Positions 6,067-9,553 of a DNA stretch of 9,553 bases are shown here, piece after piece. The notes under the pieces are model-generated. The model saw only the letters and a list, made by a program, of their open reading frames with translations. It searched no databases and was not told where the DNA came from. The DNA comes from Hyphomicrobiales bacterium (GTDB lineage: Bacteria > Pseudomonadota > Alphaproteobacteria > Rhizobiales > JAJFHR01). The translations under genes were made by a program, and so were the position numbers. The stretch spans positions 1 through 9,553 of the forward strand of contig JAJFHR010000186.1 of the NCBI GenBank assembly GCA_021775515.1, read 5' to 3'. Numbering within the stretch: the first letter of the stretch is position 1; each line of letters starts with the position of its first letter.

Positions 6067-6105
6067 TCAAATGGTAGCCGACTTCTTCCAGCGACCCGCT
6101 GCCGG

Positions 6106-6155
6106 ATTAGATTTGCACACTAAGGTTGTCTTATTGAAATTCACTTTCATCTAAT
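6106..6155. repeat. Nested dyads upstream of the small membrane protein gene
   Basis: ATTAGAT (6106-6112) is the inverted complement of ATCTAAT (6149-6155). Inside lies TGAAA (6135-6139)-TTCAC-TTTCA (6145-6149). The elements could form a nested RNA hairpin in the leader of the small membrane protein, or an operator. A TTGTCT (6127-6132) and TAATAG (6153-6158) pair with a 20-bp spacer around the inner dyad is a possible activator-dependent promoter, but the -35 match is weak and it lacks the CueR sequence. Confidence 0.35.
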
Positions 6156-6171
6156 AGCGACTGCAAAAAGA

Positions 6172-6191
6172 GGAAGGAAGGAAGGAAGGAA
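6172..6191 (+). repeat. (GGAA)5 tetranucleotide repeat forming the ribosome-binding region
   Basis: Five uninterrupted GGAA units, flanked by AGA on the left and GAAAGA on the right, end six bases before ATG 6198. Every unit offers a Shine-Dalgarno-like AGGAAGG. Copy number of such repeats can change by slipped-strand mispairing, and a change in this one would alter spacing or strength of the ribosome-binding site without affecting the reading frame. Confidence 0.85.
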
Positions 6192-6197
6192 GAAAGA

Positions 6198-6323
6198 ATG
6201 ATGTTTGGAGAAGAATACATGTCAGGTTGGGGAATGGCAGGCGGCGGCATTTTCATGCTGCTGATTATCATCTTGCTCGTCCTTGCAATTGTAGCGCTCG
6301 GCAAATATATCTTTCGCGGCTGA
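6198..6323 (+). CDS. Small single-helix membrane protein at the end of the copper cluster
   Basis: A 41-residue open frame beginning MMFGEEYMSGWGMAGGG, with one strongly hydrophobic helix (about residues 18-35, rich in Ile/Leu/Val) and a basic end KYIFRG, as expected of an N-out, C-in single-pass membrane peptide. Two starts are credible. ATG 6198 follows the GGAA repeat. ATG 6219 has its own GGAG (6207-6210) eight bases upstream and gives a 34-residue product starting MSGWGM. The Gly/Met/Trp-rich start before the helix is reminiscent of small membrane proteins seen near copper genes and could contact Cu(I), but I cannot name a family. It follows the second cytochrome by 131 nt and probably has its own leader. 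Confidence 0.7.
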   Translation: MMFGEEYMSGWGMAGGGIFMLLIIILLVLAIVALGKYIFRG

Positions 6324-6429
6324 GCCTAATTCGCGCCTTTGCCGGCTGGATAAATGCCATCGGTACCAACTGCTTTTTTTCTACCGTTGTTGACGAGGGC
6401 GCATGCCGGTTTTATCTTTTTTCAAGTTC

Positions 6430-6466
6430 TGAAAAATTTGACGTTTTCAAATCTGCAAAGTACAAA
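6430..6466 (+). promoter_or_regulatory. Sigma70-like promoter of the Rieske oxygenase gene with overlapping dyad
   Basis: TTGACG (6438-6443) and TACAAA (6461-6466) are spaced by 17 bp, and the coding start follows 29 bases after the -10. An inverted repeat TGAAAA (6430-6435)-N8-TTTTCA (6444-6449) covers the -35 box, as does a smaller nested repeat TTTGA-N5-TCAAA (6437-6451). A dyad over the -35 is a typical place for a repressor, though no regulator gene is adjacent. Confidence 0.5.
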
Positions 6467-6495
6467 AATAAAGTTTGATGCGGAAAGGCTAAAAG

Positions 6496-7641
6496 TTGAC
6501 GATCATAGAACCGGTCTCAGAACTCGTTAACAATGTCAGTGCACCGTTTGAACAGGCCACGGCGATGCCGCCGAGCGTCTATACCAGCGATGCGTTTTTG
6601 CAGCGCGAACTAAAAGACATTTTTGCCAAAGACTGGGTTTGTGTCGGACGGGCTAGCGCCTTAGCGAAAATCGGCGATTATCTTGCCTATGATTTGGCCG
6701 GTCAGCCCATATTTGTTATTCGCGGCCAGGACGGCAAACTGCGCGCCATGTCAAATGTCTGCCTGCATCGCATGTCGACTTTACTTGAAGGAACCGGCAA
6801 CAGACGCGTCATCGTCTGCCCTTATCACGCCTGGACTTATGCGCTCAATGGCACTTTAAAAGCAGCACCGGCGATGACGTTGAACCAAGGTTTTTGCAAG
6901 GATAACTACAGACTGCCGCAAATCAGGTGCGAAGAATGGCTGGGCTGGGTGATGGTCAGCCTCAATCAAGAAGCCGAACCGGTTTCCGCCCAGCTTACGG
7001 AAGTGCAAGGTTTGATCACGGATTTCGAAATGGAAAATTACATCGAAACTTTCCACGAAACCCACATTTGGGACACCAACTGGAAGATACTGGCCGAAAA
7101 TTTTATGGAGAGCTACCATCTGCCGGTGTGTCACGCAGGAACGATCGGCGGTCTGTCAAAGCTCAGTGAAATGGTCTGCGTCCCCGGCCGCCCGGGTTTC
7201 AATTATCATACAATTCTCAAGGACGATACGCTGTCAATTGCTCTGGCCCATCCCGACAATACCAGAATAAAAGGTGACAGACGGCGGACAACTTTTCTGC
7301 TGGCGATTTATCCCAGCCTGCTAATTACACTAACCCCCGGATATTTCTGGTATTTGTCCTTGCATCCGCACGGCGTTGGCCAGGTTCATATAACATTTGG
7401 TGGCGGCATGGCACCGGAATTTGCCAACTCACCGCAAGCACAAGCACACTTCGCCCAACTCAAGACCCTGCTCGACGAAGTCAACGTTGAAGACCGTGGT
7501 TGCACGGAAAAAGTATTCAAGGGCCTCAATGCTCAAGCAGCAAAGCCCGGCCATTTAAGCCACCTAGAACGCCCCAATTTTGATTTTGCTCAATACCTCG
7601 CCGACCGCCTGGGCGGTTTCAAACGCACCTTTGCCGCCTAA
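6496..7641 (+). CDS. Rieske [2Fe-2S] non-heme iron oxygenase, alpha subunit
   Basis: A 381-residue soluble oxygenase. The N-terminal Rieske domain (about 45-150) has C89-x-H91 and C108-x2-H111 as 2Fe-2S ligands. The C-terminal catalytic domain has the mononuclear iron site: H208 and H213 in ENFMESYHLPVCH, with D333 (VEDRG) as the probable carboxylate ligand. The residue bridging the two metal centres is E205, where naphthalene-dioxygenase-type enzymes have aspartate. A glutamate is characteristic of carnitine (CntA-type) oxygenases and, less certainly, of the related choline and betaine types, so a quaternary-amine-like substrate is possible but not shown. Such enzymes need a flavin/ferredoxin reductase, and none is encoded here. 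The start is TTG 6496 with GGAAAGG about eight bases upstream; the next in-frame ATG (codon 24) would cut conserved sequence less well supported by a ribosome-binding site. It is transcribed alone and converges on the flavoprotein gene. Confidence 0.9.
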   Translation: MTIIEPVSELVNNVSAPFEQATAMPPSVYTSDAFLQRELKDIFAKDWVCVGRASALAKIGDYLAYDLAGQPIFVIRGQDGKLRAMSNVCLHRMSTLLEGTGNRRVIVCPYHAWTYALNGTLKAAPAMTLNQGFCKDNYRLPQIRCEEWLGWVMVSLNQEAEPVSAQLTEVQGLITDFEMENYIETFHETHIWDTNWKILAENFMESYHLPVCHAGTIGGLSKLSEMVCVPGRPGFNYHTILKDDTLSIALAHPDNTRIKGDRRRTTFLLAIYPSLLITLTPGYFWYLSLHPHGVGQVHITFGGGMAPEFANSPQAQAHFAQLKTLLDEVNVEDRGCTEKVFKGLNAQAAKPGHLSHLERPNFDFAQYLADRLGGFKRTFAA

Positions 7642-7711
7642 CCGGATAAAACATCAAACCCGCGGCGCTTAATCTCTGACACAATAACCCCAAGATCAGG
7701 CATAAAACCGG

Positions 7712-8887
7712 TCAAAGGTCGCAGGCGGCAGCCCAACCGCTCGCCCAGGCCCATTGAAAGTTATATCCGCCAAGCCAACCGGTTACATCAACGGCTTCGC
7801 CGATTGCGTATAATCCTGACACCTCCTTCGCTTCCATCGTCCGCGACGACAGACCAGCCGTATCAATACCGCCCGCGGTTACCTCGGCTTTGGCGAAACC
7901 CTCAGTGCCGGTCGGAGAAAATCGCCAGTCAGCAAGAGAACTTTCCGCAGTCTCAAGCGCCCGGTCAGGCTGATTGGCAAGCTCTCCACTGAGGCCGATC
8001 CGTTCCGCCAGACTGGCAGCCAAACGATCTGGAATCAGGTCACCCAAAACAGTCTGGAGGCCCTGGCGCGACTTGATCCGCTTGATCTCAACCAGCCATC
8101 CGGGATCAGCAGCGGGAAGAAAATCAAGCCCGATCTCCTGTCCGTGCCGCCAGTAGGAGGAAATCTGCAGGATGGCCGGACCCGACAACCCTTTGTGAGT
8201 AAAAAGAACAGCCCCCTGAAACTTGACCTTGCCACAGCGCACGACAACATCGGCGGAGACACCTGAAAGCGAGCGGAATAACATCTCATCCCCGCCCAGG
8301 GTCAAGGGAACAAGTGCCGGTCTTGGCTCTATCACTTTAAGGCCGAAACGCCGGGCTAAATCATAGGCAAAACCGGTTGCGCCCATTTTGGGAATTGACG
8401 GACCACCGGTAGCGATTACCAGTGCAGGTGCACAAGCCGTATCTCTGCCAAAACTCACCCGGTAGAGCCCATCGGCATGAGCAATATCGCCCACCGGGCG
8501 CCCCATCCTGAGTTCGACCTCACCCTTATGACATTCCTCAAGCAACATGGCGACAATCTGCCGGGCCGATCCATCACAGAACAACTGGCCGAGTTCCTTT
8601 TCATGCCAGGCAATATCGTAACTGTTGACCAGTTCGATAAAATTTTCAGGCCTATATCTGCTCAAGGCAGATTTGGCAAAATGCCTGTTGGCCGACAGAT
8701 AACGATCTGGTGCGGTATAAAGGTTGGTAAAGTTACAGCGGCCGCCACCGGAAATAAGAATTTTCTTGCCCGGCTTTTCGGCATGGTCGATTAGCAAAAC
8801 ACGTCTGCCACGCTGGCCAGCCACAGCTGCGCACATTAATCCGGCACCGCCCGCCCCCAGAATGATCGCGTCATATTTGCCGGTCAT
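7712..8887 (-). CDS. HI0933/YhiN-family FAD-dependent flavoprotein
   Basis: A 391-residue (from ATG 8887) flavoprotein with an N-terminal Rossmann FAD motif GAGGAG at 11-16 and an acidic D34 ending the second strand. The family signature SGGGRCN lies at 46-52, followed by an ATGGPSIPKMGATG segment. The C-terminal block contains GEAVDVTGWLGGYNFQWAW, which closes over FAD. These are diagnostic of the HI0933/YhiN family, whose length is about 390-420; relatives include the bile-acid reductase BaiN, but the usual bacterial role is unknown. GTG codons at 8896 and 8893 would add three residues. ATG 8887 is preferred because GGTGG lies just upstream of it. The gene is on the minus strand, and its stop is 70 bases from the stop of the Rieske gene (convergent), with no clear terminator in the gap. 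Co-occurrence with the Rieske oxygenase gives no evidence of shared function. Confidence 0.92.
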   Translation of the reverse strand: MTGKYDAIILGAGGAGLMCAAVAGQRGRRVLLIDHAEKPGKKILISGGGRCNFTNLYTAPDRYLSANRHFAKSALSRYRPENFIELVNSYDIAWHEKELGQLFCDGSARQIVAMLLEECHKGEVELRMGRPVGDIAHADGLYRVSFGRDTACAPALVIATGGPSIPKMGATGFAYDLARRFGLKVIEPRPALVPLTLGGDEMLFRSLSGVSADVVVRCGKVKFQGAVLFTHKGLSGPAILQISSYWRHGQEIGLDFLPAADPGWLVEIKRIKSRQGLQTVLGDLIPDRLAASLAERIGLSGELANQPDRALETAESSLADWRFSPTGTEGFAKAEVTAGGIDTAGLSSRTMEAKEVSGLYAIGEAVDVTGWLGGYNFQWAWASGWAAACDL

Positions 8888-8936
8888 AACCACCACCGTG
8901 TTTTAACTGGCTCGCACATCAAAGAAGCAAACAACC

Positions 8937-9068
8937 TTATTTTTCCGGGATTTCGTACAAAATGAGCCGCGGTTTTCGAAACCAGATGCGAAGGCAACCT
9001 GTATACATGCCAACGAAAATCATACCAACCCCTATCATCCAAGGGGCAGTCAGCTTGTTGAGCCACAT
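8937..9068 (-). CDS. Possible 43-residue single-helix membrane peptide
   Basis: A minus-strand frame from ATG 9068-9066 to TAA 8939-8937 starts MWLNKLTAPWMIGVGMIFVG, forming a hydrophobic helix (about residues 8-27) followed by a basic stretch (RIWFRKPR) and a polar end LYEIPEK. The composition and positive-inside charge are what a real small membrane protein would show. Against it, no Shine-Dalgarno sequence precedes the ATG and the length is within chance. The frame is open upstream to the stop of the kinase-like gene, so a non-ATG start such as TTG 9080-9078 is possible. It would sit between the kinase-like and flavoprotein genes, all on the same strand. I do not recognise a family. Confidence 0.35.
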   Translation of the reverse strand: MWLNKLTAPWMIGVGMIFVGMYTGCLRIWFRKPRLILYEIPEK

Positions 9069-9119
9069 AAATTGGAACAAATTCGGCTCGTCTACCGCTG
9101 TAAGAAACGATCGGAAAAA

Positions 9120-9553
9120 TCAACTTTTGACCCTGACGATCCGCCGGGCTTGCGCGAGTGTCTTGTCAGGCTCGCTCCCAGCATCAACCCGGTGCCAGGT
9201 GATGGCACCTGAACCGCGCGCCAGTTGGCCACGCACCACATCGGCGGTGGCATCAGAGGCATCCCCCTTACGGGCTTTTACGCGCTCGATAAGAATATTT
9301 TCATCGGCACTCAACCACAGGCCAGTAAAGGGCACATCGGCCTTACGCGCAAGGTCTTCCGCCATCTTTCTCTGTTCTGCTTTTAAAAAGGCTGCATCAA
9401 TAACAACAGACACTCCAGCGTTGAGCGCCTGTGACGCTTTTTTCAATACCCGTTGATAAATTTCTTTACTAGTTGCCTCCTTATACCCCTCAGGTCCAAG
9501 ACCTGTCGTTTCCTTGACGCCAAAGTAAGCTTTACGCTCCAAATCTGACCTCA
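9120..9553 (-). CDS. C-terminal part of an AAA/P-loop kinase-like protein, cut by the right edge
   Basis: The last 143 codons of a minus-strand gene that enters from the right edge. The first visible residues are RSDLERKAYFGV, a block I associate with the kinase half of proteins in which an aminoglycoside-phosphotransferase-like domain is joined to an AAA_33/zeta-toxin-like P-loop kinase. Further on are VVIDAAFLKAEQR (a strand ending in Asp, substrate/Walker B region) and a lid-like R-x2-R-x-DASDA segment (ERVKARKGDASDA), then TWHRVDA near the end. The Walker A motif would lie beyond the window. The TTG at 9542-9540 reads as leucine inside the conserved block and should not be taken as the start. 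The substrate is unknown. Confidence 0.78.
   Translation of the reverse strand, partial: RSDLERKAYFGVKETTGLGPEGYKEATSKEIYQRVLKKASQALNAGVSVVIDAAFLKAEQRKMAEDLARKADVPFTGLWLSADENILIERVKARKGDASDATADVVRGQLARGSGAITWHRVDAGSEPDKTLAQARRIVRVKS

Noticed and set aside
6324..6429. T-runs after GC-rich segments as a terminator for the small membrane protein gene
   Set aside because: Only weak stems (GGC-GCAT-GCC or distant ACCG/CGGT) precede the T-runs, so an intrinsic terminator could not be supported.
7638..7703. 21-residue minus-strand frame (starts MPDLGVIVSEIK) in the convergent gap
   Set aside because: It is very short, lacks a ribosome-binding site and overlaps the Rieske stop codon; it cannot be told from chance.
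8971..8983. GGTTT-TCG-AAACC inverted repeat
   Set aside because: It is a short dyad inside the possible small membrane peptide frame, with no promoter elements placed around it.
8962..9456. 164-residue plus-strand frame
   Set aside because: It is antisense to the kinase-like gene, which shows strong family motifs; the plus-strand product has no recognisable features.

Overview
The window (about 9.5 kb, GC close to 50% by eye) looks like a proteobacterial chromosome segment, most probably from an alphaproteobacterium. This rests on the gene families (a CueR-type copper regulon with membrane-anchored c-type cytochromes, a Rieske oxygenase, an HI0933-type flavoprotein) and on general protein character. 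It is inference, because no rRNA or other phylogenetic marker is present. No tRNA, insertion sequence, integrase, CRISPR array or origin was seen.

Layout. Left edge to about 980 (minus strand): the first 43 codons of an unrecognised protein run off the left end. Behind it lies a complete six-helix heme membrane protein of the ferric reductase-like/MsrQ superfamily. Positions 980-1275 are a divergent intergenic region with an ATTAC-N6-GTAAT dyad and a near-perfect CueR-type operator/promoter.

Positions 1276-6323 (plus strand) form a copper-handling island. It starts with a secreted Met/Gly-rich protein with a PepSY-like tail, followed by an intergenic stretch with a strong 10-bp hairpin and a second CueR-type promoter. 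Next come a P1B-type Cu(I)-exporting ATPase (copA-like, with two YHS domains and a heavy-metal-binding domain at the N-terminus), a CueR/MerR-family regulator with the two metal-binding cysteines, two related membrane-anchored mono-heme cytochromes c, and a 34-41-residue single-helix membrane peptide whose ribosome-binding region is a (GGAA)5 repeat. The ATPase, regulator and cytochromes are tightly spaced (56, 39 and 11 nt gaps) and probably share one copper-induced transcript. The regulator gene, its two operators and its targets are all in the window. The expected circuit is: Cu(I) activates the CueR-like protein at both promoters, the ATPase exports copper, and the Met-rich protein buffers it outside the inner membrane. 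The cytochromes and the small peptide are the unexplained part.

Positions 6430-7641 carry a stand-alone Rieske non-heme iron oxygenase alpha subunit with a TTG start and its own sigma70-like promoter, overlapped by a dyad. Converging on it from the minus strand (7712-8887) is an HI0933/YhiN-family flavoprotein. A possible 43-residue membrane peptide (8937-9068, minus) lies between that gene and the 3' part of an AAA/P-loop kinase-like protein that runs off the right edge (9120-9553, minus).

The most unusual items are the cytochrome pair inside a CueR regulon, the GGAA-repeat-preceded micro-protein with two possible starts, and the strong hairpin before the ATPase promoter.
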